From Blastococcus sp. HT6-4 (GTDB lineage Bacteria > Actinomycetota > Actinomycetes > Mycobacteriales > Geodermatophilaceae), in the NCBI RefSeq assembly GCF_039679125.1, contig NZ_CP155551.1:868001-932000 (forward strand): DNA of 64,000 nt. The letters are read 5' to 3'. Every line of letters starts with the position of its first letter. Within the stretch, counting starts at the first letter, position 1. The notes under the pieces were generated by a model. That model made no database searches, was not told the origin of the DNA, and saw only the letters and a program-made list of their open reading frames with translations. The position numbers and the translations under genes are program-made. Of this stretch, positions 43,701 to 51,380 are shown in pieces.

Positions 43701-45141
43701 CGGCTCGCCGAGGAGTGGGCGGTCGCAGCTGCTGCGCACCCTGGCCGGCGCCGTCGGCGCGCGCTGCTCGACCGGCGACGTCCACCTCTACGCCCTCGAC
43801 TGCGGCAACGGCGCGCTGCTGCCGTTGGCCGACCTGCCGCACTGCGGGGCGGTGGTGACCCGCACCGAGACCGAGCGCGCCGCCCGGTTGCTCGACCGGC
43901 TCGCGCGGGAGCTGGAGCGCCGGCAGCAGATCCTCGCCGAGGGCGGCTTCGCCGACGTCGCCGAGCAGCGCCGCCGGGCACCGGCTGACGACCGGCTGCC
44001 GCACGTCCTGCTGCTGCTGGACCGGTGGGAGGGGTTCGCCCCGACCCTCGGCGAGGTGGACGGCGGTCGGCTCACCGACGTCCTCCTGGCGATCGTCCGC
44101 GAGGGCGCCTCGGCCGGGATGTCGCTGGTGATGACCGGTGACCGGTCCCTCGGCACGGCCCGGTTGGCCTCGCTCACCGACAACCGGCTGGTCATGCGGC
44201 TGGCCGACCGCGGCGACTACCCGCTCGTCGGCGTCCCGGGCAGGCAGGTGCCCGGCGCCATGCCACCGGGACGTGCGCTGACCGCCGACGGCGCGATCGA
44301 GACCCAGGTCGCGCTGCTGGCCGACGACGAGTCGGGGCAGGGGCAGGCGGCGGCGCTCGCCGAGATCGCGAAGGCCGCGCACGTGCGGGATGCGCTGCTG
44401 CCGCGGTCGGCACGGCCCTTCCGCGTCGACGCGCTGCCCGCACGGATCGGCTTCGATGCGGCGTGGCAGCTGCGGCCCCCGGACGCCGGCAGCGGATTCG
44501 CGCTGGTCGGGGTGGGCGGTGACGAGCTGACCGCGGTCGGCCCCGACCTGGCGGACGGCGCCCCGGCGTTCGTGGTGGCCGGACCATCCCGCTCGGGGAA
44601 GAGCACCGTGCTGGTGGGGATGGCGGAGTCGTTGCTGCGCCAGGGGGCCCGCGTCGTCGTCTGCACGCCGAAGGCGTCGCCGCTGCGGGCGCTGGCCGGG
44701 CGGCCGGGCGTGCTCGAGGTCGTCACCGATCCCGCCACCCCGGCGCAGCGATGGCGGGAGCTGCTCGCCACCGGGCCCGGCCGGCCGCTGGCCCTGCTGC
44801 TCGACGACGGCGACCTGCTGCGCGACTGCCCGGCGGCGGAGGTCTTCCGCGACGTCGTGAAGGGGTACGCCGGCCCGGGACGGGGCCTGGTGCTGGCCGG
44901 CACCGCCGACGGCATCTGCACCGGCCTGTCCGGCTGGCAGGTCGACGCGAGGAGGGCGCGACAGGGCGTGCTGCTCTCCCCGCAGAGCAGCACCGACGGC
45001 GACCTGATCGGGGTGCGGCTCCCGCGCGGCGCCGTCGGCGGGCCGGTGCAGCCGGGACGGGGGCTGCTGCACATCGGGAACGGGTCGCCGTGCACCGTCG
45101 CCGTCCCCCTCCCGCCGCCGGCCGGCGCGGCCCGGAGCTGA
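40762..45141 (+). CDS. EssC/EccC-like type VII secretion ATPase with ubiquitin-like and FHA domains
   Basis: 1459 aa. Domains in order: a ubiquitin-like segment (about 1-75; LWLAGERLDEDRPVGESPLV), an FHA domain (about 90-180; SMSRRHALLRV and SANGTF), two membrane helices (about 228-272), and three FtsK/SpoIIIE-type modules. Module 1 has Walker A GTTGAGKS (646-653) and Walker B LLIVIDEF (about 752-759). Module 2 is degenerate (GSPRSGRSQ at 981; LLDRWEG). Module 3 has GPSRSGKST at 1274 and LLLDDGDLL. This is the motor of ESX/WXG100 secretion. FHA plus ubiquitin-like heads are closer to Bacillota EssC/YukD than to mycobacterial EccC. Confidence 0.9.
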   Translation: MRVQVSVGQPGGGLLDVAVDVDDDLPVRRLAAELARVAGRPAEGLWLAGERLDEDRPVGESPLVDGAVVHLSEPAAGAVPAGPPARGWQLRVIGGPGSGLVTRLPMGDHGLGRSGALGWDRSMSRRHALLRVGADGATLRDLGSANGTFADGEPVPEDEDVAVAPGQVIRLGDTQLAIAPAAVADAAVEPAGPGTRAFVRAPRLLPARREVRIELPREPATREPRRVPLVMILAPLVVGVVLAVVLRSPLYLVFAVAGPVMMLGNAVADRRQSAREDRRAREEHARELARRLQRIDAAVAEETVRRRAAHPDPAAALLTALLPGRRLWERRRTDPDALDLRLGTADLPAEVVVTGRPGADEASPRRAVRAVPVVVPLRGTGVVGLAGPAGPLAGLLRWVVLQLAIHHPPRDLGLTVLTPRARADWNWVRWLPHVRPADGDGPVASVGNDPETVTARVAELTALVRARRAATATGGRVPPEAFPAHVLVVHGFRPLRATPGLAQLLQDGPAVGVYAVCADEEERFLPETATATAVFHPAEETTLAVHRSGADPVGAVLAEPVAAELAEAAARALAPLRDVSLEEDEAVLPDSVRLLDVLGLEPPTADGVRARWQLEGRTTRLVAGAGLQGPFVLDLRTDGPHALIAGTTGAGKSELLQTMIASLAVANRPDALNLVLVDYKGGSAFKDCVDLPHTVGMVTDLDAHLVERALTSLAAELTHREHRLAGAGVKDIDDYVDLQAREPGRPPLPRLLIVIDEFASLARELPDFVTGLVGIAQRGRSLGIHLVLATQRPSGVVSPEIRANTNLRISLRVTDGADSSDVLDSPDAARIPKSAPGRGFARLGHGALVPFQAGRIGGRRPGQGTGAAAPFVVPLGWHQVGYAAPRRPTPDGVRSDVEITDLSVLVAAVRAAAVAEQVPAQRSPWLPALPARVLVVDLDVPPPAAAAVPRLPFGLQDLPASQERRVAAFDPAADGHLLVIGSPRSGRSQLLRTLAGAVGARCSTGDVHLYALDCGNGALLPLADLPHCGAVVTRTETERAARLLDRLARELERRQQILAEGGFADVAEQRRRAPADDRLPHVLLLLDRWEGFAPTLGEVDGGRLTDVLLAIVREGASAGMSLVMTGDRSLGTARLASLTDNRLVMRLADRGDYPLVGVPGRQVPGAMPPGRALTADGAIETQVALLADDESGQGQAAALAEIAKAAHVRDALLPRSARPFRVDALPARIGFDAAWQLRPPDAGSGFALVGVGGDELTAVGPDLADGAPAFVVAGPSRSGKSTVLVGMAESLLRQGARVVVCTPKASPLRALAGRPGVLEVVTDPATPAQRWRELLATGPGRPLALLLDDGDLLRDCPAAEVFRDVVKGYAGPGRGLVLAGTADGICTGLSGWQVDARRARQGVLLSPQSSTDGDLIGVRLPRGAVGGPVQPGRGLLHIGNGSPCTVAVPLPPPAGAARS

Positions 45142-45150
45142 GCCGCCCGC

Positions 45151-45160
45151 CTGTGGACAA
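45151..45160 (-). promoter_or_regulatory. TTGTCCACAG motif, copy 2
   Basis: CTGTGGACAA on the plus strand is an exact TTGTCCACAG on the minus strand. It lies 27 nt before the TAGCGT box of the ESX-like gene. Confidence 0.45.
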
Positions 45161-45187
45161 CCGCCGATCGGGACGCCCCGGTGTCGT

Positions 45188-45193
45188 TAGCGT
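45188..45193 (+). promoter_or_regulatory. -10 element of ESX-like gene
   Basis: TAGCGT lies 34 nt before the GTG at 45228. Here a leader with GGAGG (45218-45222) intervenes, unlike the leaderless starts elsewhere in the window. Confidence 0.45.
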
Positions 45194-45227
45194 GTGCGGA
45201 CCCTTCCCCTCCGACGCGGAGGTTCGC

Positions 45228-45524
45228 GTGAGCGACCTGTACATCGACGGCGCGATGCTGGCTCGCGTCCGGTCCGACCTCGGCACCATCGGCGATCTCC
45301 TGGCCGGCCCGGCGCGGGAGATGCGGGCCGTGACCGGCTCGGCCATGGGCGCCCCGGCGCTCGCCCGGCGGATGGACGAGTTCGGCGACGAGTGGTCCTA
45401 CGGCATCGAGCGCCTCGGTGGCTTCGCGGCGGGCGCGGCGGACGCGCTGGCGCGGATCGACGAGGCGTTCCGCGCGGCCGACACCGCGCTCGGTGACGCG
45501 CTGCGCCGGGCCGGCGCGCGGTGA
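45228..45524 (+). CDS. small ESX/WXG100-like protein
   Basis: 98-aa helical protein with the length and helix-turn-helix pattern of WXG100 substrates. The central turn reads FGDEWSYGIERLGGF, with a tryptophan and W-x-x-G instead of W-x-G. The flanking helices (LARVRSDLGTIGDLLAG; ADALARIDEAFRAADTALGD) are amphipathic. It is likely a substrate or partner of the upstream ATPase. The GTG has GGAGG 5 nt upstream. It overlaps the next gene by 4 nt. Confidence 0.75.
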   Translation: MSDLYIDGAMLARVRSDLGTIGDLLAGPAREMRAVTGSAMGAPALARRMDEFGDEWSYGIERLGGFAAGAADALARIDEAFRAADTALGDALRRAGAR

Positions 45525-46761
45525 GCGGCGGCTTCCCGTCGCTGGGGTTCGACCCGGCTCCGGGTGACGTGGTGGTCGCCCGGCAGGTCGCCGGCGGGGT
45601 CACCCACGCCGCGCGGGCGCTCGAGGAGATCTCGGCCGTGCTCGCCGGCACCGCGGACGGGGAGTGGCGCGGGAACGCGGCGATCGCCTTCCGGACCCTG
45701 CTGGCCGAGGACTTCCGCCCGAAGGTCGTCACCGCGGCCCGGTCGTTCGACGAGGCGAGCCGCGCGCTGCACGACTGGCTGGACACGATGCAGGCCGGCC
45801 AGGCGCGGGCGAGGTCGCTGGAGACGCAGCACGCGGCGGCGGTCCGGCGGGCACAGGAGGCGCGGGCCGCCTGCGCGGCCGTCCCTGCGGCCGCGCCACC
45901 GTCCGGGGTGCCGCGTGCGCCGGAGGAGGCCGCGGTGGAGGACGAGCGCTCGCGGGCGCGGGCGGCGGCCGGGCGCGCGGCGGACTCCGCGGACGCCGAG
46001 GTCGACGGCATCGTGCAGGAGGCGCGGCGACTTCTCGCCGAGTACGAGGAGCTGGGCCGGCAGGCCGCCGGCCGGCTCCGGGGGGCCATGGACCTCGCGC
46101 CGGACCAGCCCGGCTTCTGGCAGGGCCTCGTCGTGTCGATCGGCGCCGTGCTGGAGGAGATCGGCAAGTTCGCCGACGGCTTCGACGAGCTCGTCGTGGC
46201 CCAGCTCGCCCGGTTCGCGCCGGTCCTCGACCACATCGGGGACGTCGCGTCGTTCCTCGGGACCGTCTGCGGCGTGGTGGCCTGGTTCCCCGGCTTCCAG
46301 TCGCTGGCCGTCGCGGCGGTCGCGCTGAACGGCGTCGCGCTCGTGATGCACTACGGGGCGGCCGTCGGTCAGACCGGCAGCTTCGCCGAGGCGCTGACCG
46401 ACGAGACCGTGCTCATGGACGCGGCGGGTGTCGCGCTCGGTGCCGGGGCGCGGGCGGCGGGCGGGCGCCTCGTCGGCGCGGTCCGCTCCGGCAGCTCGGC
46501 GCGGCGGCCCCCGGGGGCAGCGCGCTGCGCACCGTGCCGCAGGTCTTCGGACGTCCCAAGGAGCTGCCCTTCAACTACTTCCAGCTCGCCCGCAGCGCCG
46601 GCTACCGGATGGGTGAGGGGGAGCTGCTCTGGCGGACCGCGACCTTCCACATCGGGGCCGGCAACGTCGCACACCTCGTCGTCAATGCGCCGGGCACCCG
46701 GTCGACCGCCACCCGCCTGTTCGACCCGCCGGGTCCGCGCCGGCCGAGCGGGGTCCGGTGA
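45521..46761 (+). pseudogene. WXG-headed multidomain T7SS substrate-like protein, frameshifted
   Basis: The GTG at 45521 starts a protein whose first 100 residues look like WXG100 (TADGEWRGNAAIAFRTLLAE). An Ala/Arg-rich coiled coil follows (about 100-190), then a hydrophobic region (about 225-305; FLGTVCGVVAWFPGFQSLAV). The frame breaks in a five-G run (46513-46517). One added G restores GSALRTVPQVFGRPKELPFN and a tail ending at 46761, 413 aa in all. The architecture resembles LXG or long WXG effectors. No toxin domain is recognised in the tail. Confidence 0.65.
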
Positions 46762-47396
46762 GCGCCCCACCTGCCGGGGTCGTGGACCTCTGCCTCCCGG
46801 CGGACTGGTGCGACCTGGTCCTCGGCGACGACGCCGGCGCCCGGGCGCGGTTCGCGGACCTGGCGCAGCAGGTCTGGCCCGGCGGTCCGGAGCACCTGCG
46901 GACCGCGGTGGCCGACGCGCTGGTCGCCTGGCGCGCGCGCCTGGTGGCCGCGGGGGCGGTCAGCCACGGGGTGGTCGGCGCGGTCGCCCCCGGCGGCGAG
47001 CCGGCGGTGTGGCACGTGATCAGCAGCGTCGTCGAGCTGCCGCGCTCGCCGGAGGTCGACCTCACGGCCGTCCTGGCCGAACTGCTGCCGGTGCGCATCC
47101 ACGACGTGCTGCACGTGGAGCGCTTCGCGACCGACCTCGGGCTGGGCGTCGGCTTCGTGGCTGCGCCGGAGGCGCTGCCCCCACCGGGCCCGGGCCCGGC
47201 GGCCGGCGGCCGGACGGTCCGCACCGGCCTGGCCGGCGCGCTCGCCTGCGTGCCCGGCGCCGGACACGGCCTGCTGGTCACCGGCGCCTGTCTGGCCGCC
47301 GGTCAGGTGGCCGAGCTGGCCGCGCTGGTCGCCACGATCGCCGGTCGGTCGCGGTTGCGGCCGGCACCCACCCGTCAGGACGGAGGGCCACGATGA
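46758..47396 (+). CDS. unknown T7SS-associated protein
   Basis: 212 aa, unrecognised. It starts GTG in GTGA overlap with the WXG-headed gene and overlaps the next gene as ATGA, so it is translated with its neighbours. No membrane helix or signal is seen. The sequence is alpha/beta-like, with DWCDLVLGDDAGARARFADL and IHDVLHVERFATDLGLGVGF. Location between a substrate-like protein and a membrane protein suggests a chaperone or immunity role. That is inference only. Confidence 0.6.
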   Translation: MSAPPAGVVDLCLPADWCDLVLGDDAGARARFADLAQQVWPGGPEHLRTAVADALVAWRARLVAAGAVSHGVVGAVAPGGEPAVWHVISSVVELPRSPEVDLTAVLAELLPVRIHDVLHVERFATDLGLGVGFVAAPEALPPPGPGPAAGGRTVRTGLAGALACVPGAGHGLLVTGACLAAGQVAELAALVATIAGRSRLRPAPTRQDGGPR

Positions 47397-48330
47397 CAGC
47401 TGCGCCGACGCCCCTGGGCCCCGCCGACCGGCCGTGGCGCACCAGGGCCGAACTGCTGGCGGCCCGCGCGCCGGCCGTGCCGCAGCTCGACAAGCAGTTG
47501 CTGGCCCCATGGCGCTATCTGGGGACGGTGGCGTTGGTCGCCGTCACCGTCGTCACCGGCATGTTCGCCGCGCTCGGCTTCGCCGAGGGGGAGCGGCTGA
47601 GCACCGCCCTCGCGGTGTTCTTCGCGGGCATCAGCGTGGCCGCGGCGGTCCCGTCGGTCCTGCTCGCAGCCCGCACCCGGGCGGTGCACGACCGGCTCCG
47701 GGACTGGGAAGAGGTCGAGCAGCGGTTCCGGGCGCTACCGCGGGCCCGATCGCGCCGGAGCACCGGACACCGTACGACGCCCGGGATGACGCCGACTTCG
47801 AGCTGGTGGCACGCGACGCACTGCTCGACGCCTACATCCATGCGCATGGCTCCCGCGGCATGCTCCGGCTCTGCTCGCTGCCCGGGGTCGTGTTCGGACC
47901 GGTGCTGATGGCGACGCCGCTCGGCATGCCGGAGTCCGCCGTGGGGTGGGGCGCGGTGATCGTCGGCGGCTACCTGTTCGTGGCCGGCGTGCTGGGCGTG
48001 GGGACCTACTTCCGGCGGGTGTTCCGAGGTGAACGGAGCTACCGCAGGCTCGAGCGTGAGATCTTCGAGCTCCGTCGGCAACGCTACGGCGAGTCGGAAG
48101 CCCTGGCTGTGGACCGCGCCCTGCTGTGGGGGCGTGCGCGCGAGGCGCTGACCGTCGGACTGGTGGCCGTGCCCGTGGCCGGCTGGCAGGTGGCCGCAGG
48201 GCGGGAGGGAGCGATTCCCGTGCTCGTCCTCGTCGTCGCGGTCATGGCGGCGATCGCGCTCGCACCACTGGTGCCCCGCCGCCGGAGGAACGCCGGTGCC
48301 CAGGAGCCGACCGGTACCTCGGCGCCCTGA
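47393..48330 (+). pseudogene. four-helix membrane protein of T7SS locus, frameshifted
   Basis: ATG at 47393 overlaps the preceding stop. The first part has two membrane helices (YLGTVALVAVTVVTGMFAAL; TALAVFFAGISVAAAVPSVL) and a coiled coil. The frame breaks near 47742-47747 (CGGGCCC). Restoring one G joins PIAPEHRTPYDARDDADFEL and a second half with four more hydrophobic segments, 312 aa in all. The family is unrecognised. As a polytopic protein beside the ATPase it could be a channel component. Confidence 0.6.
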
Positions 48331-48371
48331 GACCGGGCCGCAGGCCGACCCCGACGACGCCGGCCGACCCG

Positions 48372-48414
48372 ACGACGACGGCCGCCTCGCATCAGGCGAG
48401 GCGGCCGCCGTCGT
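48372..48414. terminator. bidirectional hairpin at end of T7SS operon
   Basis: GACGACGG/CCGCCTCGC pairs with GCGAGGCGG/CCGTCGTC-like sequence around ATCAG, with a small bulge. It lies between the convergent stops at 48330 and 48428. Confidence 0.65.
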
Positions 48415-48427
48415 GCTGTGCCGGTGA

Positions 48428-48724
48428 TCAGCGACCGAGTGCACCGGCCAGCTGGGTGTCGGCGTCCCGGAAGGTCGCGGCCGCCTGGTTGAGGTACTGC
48501 GCCATGCCGTCGAGCCCGGCGACCATGTTCCGCGCACCGGTGGTGAACTCGTCGTAGGACGCCTGGAAGGTGCGGCTGGAGCTGTCCGTGACGTAGCCCT
48601 CGGCGACGAGCTGGTCGACCAGGCCCTTGAGCTGGCCCAGCAGGCCGTCGATCTCGGCGCGCCCGTTGACGAGACGCCCGGCGGCGTCCTCCATCTGCTG
48701 GTAGGTGACGTTGACGTTGGCCAT
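48428..48724 (-). CDS. WXG100-family type VII secretion target
   Basis: 98-aa WXG100-type protein: MANVNVTYQQMEDAAGRLVN, a turn at EGYVTDSSSRTFQASYDEFT, and a second helix ending in FRDADTQLAGALG. The tryptophan of the W-x-G turn is replaced (GYVTDSS), a variant common in actinobacterial members. It should be exported as a helical hairpin dimer by the adjacent ATPase. It faces the T7SS operon. The ATG is 98 nt from a TTGTCCACAG motif. Confidence 0.88.
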   Translation of the reverse strand: MANVNVTYQQMEDAAGRLVNGRAEIDGLLGQLKGLVDQLVAEGYVTDSSSRTFQASYDEFTTGARNMVAGLDGMAQYLNQAAATFRDADTQLAGALGR

Positions 48725-48821
48725 GGGGGGTCCAATCGGGAGGGCCCGGTCGCACGCGTCGCACCGGGGATGAGCGGGGTGTCGCGGGAACGAAACCACG
48801 CCGGCGGACACGCCGAGCCGG

Positions 48822-48831
48822 TTGTCCACAG
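48822..48831 (+). promoter_or_regulatory. TTGTCCACAG motif, copy 3
   Basis: An exact TTGTCCACAG stands in the 259-bp gap between the WXG100 gene (minus) and the DUF1028 gene (plus). Nothing else is evident in that gap. Confidence 0.4.
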
Positions 48832-48983
48832 GCCCTCCGGCCGCCTCCGTCGCGACATCCCAGCGGGGCCGGCGGCGGCTCACCCGGTCCCGCTCGGAGG
48901 TCGGCGTCGTGAGCGGCGCCCGGTTACGGCGCCCCGGCACCGGGCACCGGCTCCTCGACCACCCGACGGACGGAGCCTCCCGC

Positions 48984-49664
48984 ATGACCTTCTCGATCGT
49001 GGCCCGCTGCCCGCACACCGGTGAGTTCGGCGTGGGCGCCCTGACCGCGCTCATGGGGGTGGGCAAGCTCGTCGGCCACGCGTCGCCGGGCGTGGGGGCG
49101 ACCGCGTCGCAGGCCTCGATGAACCCCTACCTCGCCATCGACGGCCTCCGGCTCATGGCCGAGGGGCTGGAGGCGCCGGCCGCCTTGCAGGAGGTCCTCC
49201 GCCGCGACCCGGGCCGGGACGTGCGCCAGTGCGGCTTCGTCGACCGCAACGGCTGCACGGCCGCCTGGACCGGTGAACGCACCCTCGACTGGGCAGGGCA
49301 CATCGAGGGCGACGGCGTGGTCGTCTCGGGCAATCGGCTGGTCGGCCGGCACACCGTGGAGGCGGCGCTCGACGCGTTCGTCGCCCATCGCGACCGGGAG
49401 CTCGCCGAACGGCTGGTGCTCGCCGTCGAGGCCGGTGAGTCGACCGGCGCGGACACCGAGGGCGCGCGGTCGGGGCACGTGCTGGTCCTCGGCACGGAGG
49501 CCTATCCGCTGTGGGACATCCGGGTGGACTCGGACAAGGACCCGGCGGCCCGGTTGTGCGAGCTCTTCGAGGAGTACCGCACCGACTTCCTGCCCGAGGT
49601 CCAGCGGCTCCCGACCCGCCGCGACCCGGTGGGCGCCGCCACCCGGGAGCTGCTCGGGGAGTGA
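48984..49664 (+). CDS. DUF1028 Ntn-hydrolase-like protein
   Basis: 226-aa protein of the DUF1028 family. The start MTFSIVARCPHTGEFGVGAL is typical, with SPGVGATASQASMNPYLAID and GRDVRQCGFVDRNG following. Most members resemble Ntn hydrolases and need N-terminal processing, which I cannot verify here. The ATG at 48984 has CGGAG 8 nt upstream; the frame is open further upstream but not protein-like. Role unknown. Confidence 0.85.
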   Translation: MTFSIVARCPHTGEFGVGALTALMGVGKLVGHASPGVGATASQASMNPYLAIDGLRLMAEGLEAPAALQEVLRRDPGRDVRQCGFVDRNGCTAAWTGERTLDWAGHIEGDGVVVSGNRLVGRHTVEAALDAFVAHRDRELAERLVLAVEAGESTGADTEGARSGHVLVLGTEAYPLWDIRVDSDKDPAARLCELFEEYRTDFLPEVQRLPTRRDPVGAATRELLGE

Positions 49665-49721
49665 GCGGGGGGCGCGCCCTCGCAGGGGCCCACCCGGGTC
49701 GCCGCCGTCTTCCGGCCGTGC

Positions 49722-49727
49722 GAGGGT
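49722..49727 (+). promoter_or_regulatory. -10 element of TPP enzyme gene (leaderless type)
   Basis: GAGGGT ends 7 nt before the GTG at 49735. Confidence 0.35.
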
Positions 49728-49734
49728 CGCGGTC

Positions 49735-51273
49735 GTGAACGGCGCCCAGGCACTCATCCGGACCCTCGTCAGCGCAGGCGTGGACGTCTGCTTCGCCAAT
49801 CCCGGCACCTCGGAGATGCACTTCGTCGCCGCACTGGACGACGTCCCGGAGATGCGCGGCGTCCTCACCCTGTTCGAGGGCGTGGCCACCGGTGCAGCCG
49901 ACGGCTGGGCGCGGATGACCGGCCGGCCCGCGGCCACGCTGCTGCACCTGGGCCCCGGCATGGGCAACGGTCTGGCGAACCTGCACAACGCCCGGCGCGG
50001 CCGGGCGCCGATGGTCAACGTGGTCGGCGACCACGCCCGCTCGCACAAGCGGCTGGACGCGCCGCTGGAGTCCGACATCGACGCCGTGGCCGGCACGGTG
50101 TCCCGCTGGGTGCGCCGGTCGCTCTCCCCGGCCGACGTCGCCGCCGATGCCGTCGACGCGGTGGCGGCCGCCTCCGCCGGGGGCATCGCGACCCTCATCC
50201 TCCCGGCCGACGTGTCGTGGGAGGACGGCGCCGAGGTCGCCGAGCCGCTGCCCCTGCGGCCGGCGCCCCGGGTGGCCCCGGGGGTGGTCGAGGAGGTGGC
50301 CGCCGTCCTGGCGGGTGGTGAGCCGGTGGTGCTGCTGCTCGGCGGGGACGCGGTGGGCGAGGACGGACTGCTCGCCGCCGGGCAGGTCGCGGCCGGCACC
50401 GGCGCGCGGTTGATGACCGAGACGTTCCCGGCGCGCGCGGCCCGCGGGGCCGGGCTCCCCGACGTCACCAGGCTGCCCTACCCGCCGGACGTCGCGATGG
50501 CGGCGCTGGCCGGGACCAGGCACCTGGTGCTGGCCGGCGCCACGGCGCCGGTGCACTTCTTCGGCTACCCCGGGGTCCCCGGCCACCCGGTGCCGGAGGA
50601 CTGCACCGTGCACGTGCTCAGCGAGCCGGGGGAGGACGGCGTGGCCGCGCTGCAGGCGCTCGCAGAGCTCGCCGCCCCGGATGCGAAGCCCGAGCTGCTC
50701 GAGTCCTCGCGCCCGGAGCTGCCCACGGGCCCGCTGACCCCACGGGCGATGTCGGCCGTCATCGGCGCCCTGCTGCCCGAGAACGCGATCGTGGTGGACG
50801 AGGCGATCACCTCCGGGGTGGGGATCATGGAGCTGACCTCCGGTGCGCCGCGGCACGACTGGCTGGCGCTGACCGGCGGCGCGATCGGCGACGGGCTGCC
50901 GATGGCGCTGGGCGCGGCGGTGGCCTGCCCCGACCGGCCGGTGATCGGGATCCAGGCCGACGGCAGCGCCATGTACACGATCTCGGCGCTGTGGAGCCAC
51001 GCCCGCGAACAGGCCGACATCACCACGATCATCTGCGACAACGGCTCCTACGCGATCCTGCAGCACGAGCTGTCCCGCGTGGGTGCGGCCGGTGACGGGG
51101 AGCAGGCGGCGAAGCTGCTCGACCTGGGCGGGCCGCGGCTGGACTTCGTCGCCCTCGCGCAGGGGATGGGTGTGCCGGCGACCCGGGCCACCACCGCCGA
51201 TGAGCTCGCCGACCAGCTGCGCCGGGCGCTGGCCGAGCCCGGCCCCCACCTGATCGTCGCCGTCCTGCGCTGA
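49735..51273 (+). CDS. acetolactate synthase-like TPP-dependent enzyme
   Basis: 512-aa thiamine-diphosphate enzyme of the acetolactate synthase/benzoylformate decarboxylase group. The N-terminal PYR domain (about 1-165) has the catalytic glutamate in LTLFEGVATGAADGWARM. The C-terminal PP domain (about 350-510) has TGGAIGDGLPMALGAAVACP and the cofactor motif QADGSAMYTISALW ending CDNGSYAIL. It is shorter than IlvB, and no regulatory subunit gene is near. It is more likely a catabolic decarboxylase or ligase than the branched-chain enzyme. Confidence 0.88.
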   Translation: MNGAQALIRTLVSAGVDVCFANPGTSEMHFVAALDDVPEMRGVLTLFEGVATGAADGWARMTGRPAATLLHLGPGMGNGLANLHNARRGRAPMVNVVGDHARSHKRLDAPLESDIDAVAGTVSRWVRRSLSPADVAADAVDAVAAASAGGIATLILPADVSWEDGAEVAEPLPLRPAPRVAPGVVEEVAAVLAGGEPVVLLLGGDAVGEDGLLAAGQVAAGTGARLMTETFPARAARGAGLPDVTRLPYPPDVAMAALAGTRHLVLAGATAPVHFFGYPGVPGHPVPEDCTVHVLSEPGEDGVAALQALAELAAPDAKPELLESSRPELPTGPLTPRAMSAVIGALLPENAIVVDEAITSGVGIMELTSGAPRHDWLALTGGAIGDGLPMALGAAVACPDRPVIGIQADGSAMYTISALWSHAREQADITTIICDNGSYAILQHELSRVGAAGDGEQAAKLLDLGGPRLDFVALAQGMGVPATRATTADELADQLRRALAEPGPHLIVAVLR

Positions 51274-51380
51274 CTGCGAGCCGGCCCGGGACAGCCCGCG
51301 AGCGGCCGCTTGCCGACGTCAGGTACACAGGAGTCCCCTCGATGTGAGGAGCACCACAGCCACGACAAAGGAGTCGCGTC

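Noticed and set aside
46762-47392. Continuation of the 45521 frame past the frameshift
   Set aside because: The translated text is low-complexity Arg/Gly and overlaps the better 212-aa gene. It exists only because the true frame was lost at 46513-46517.
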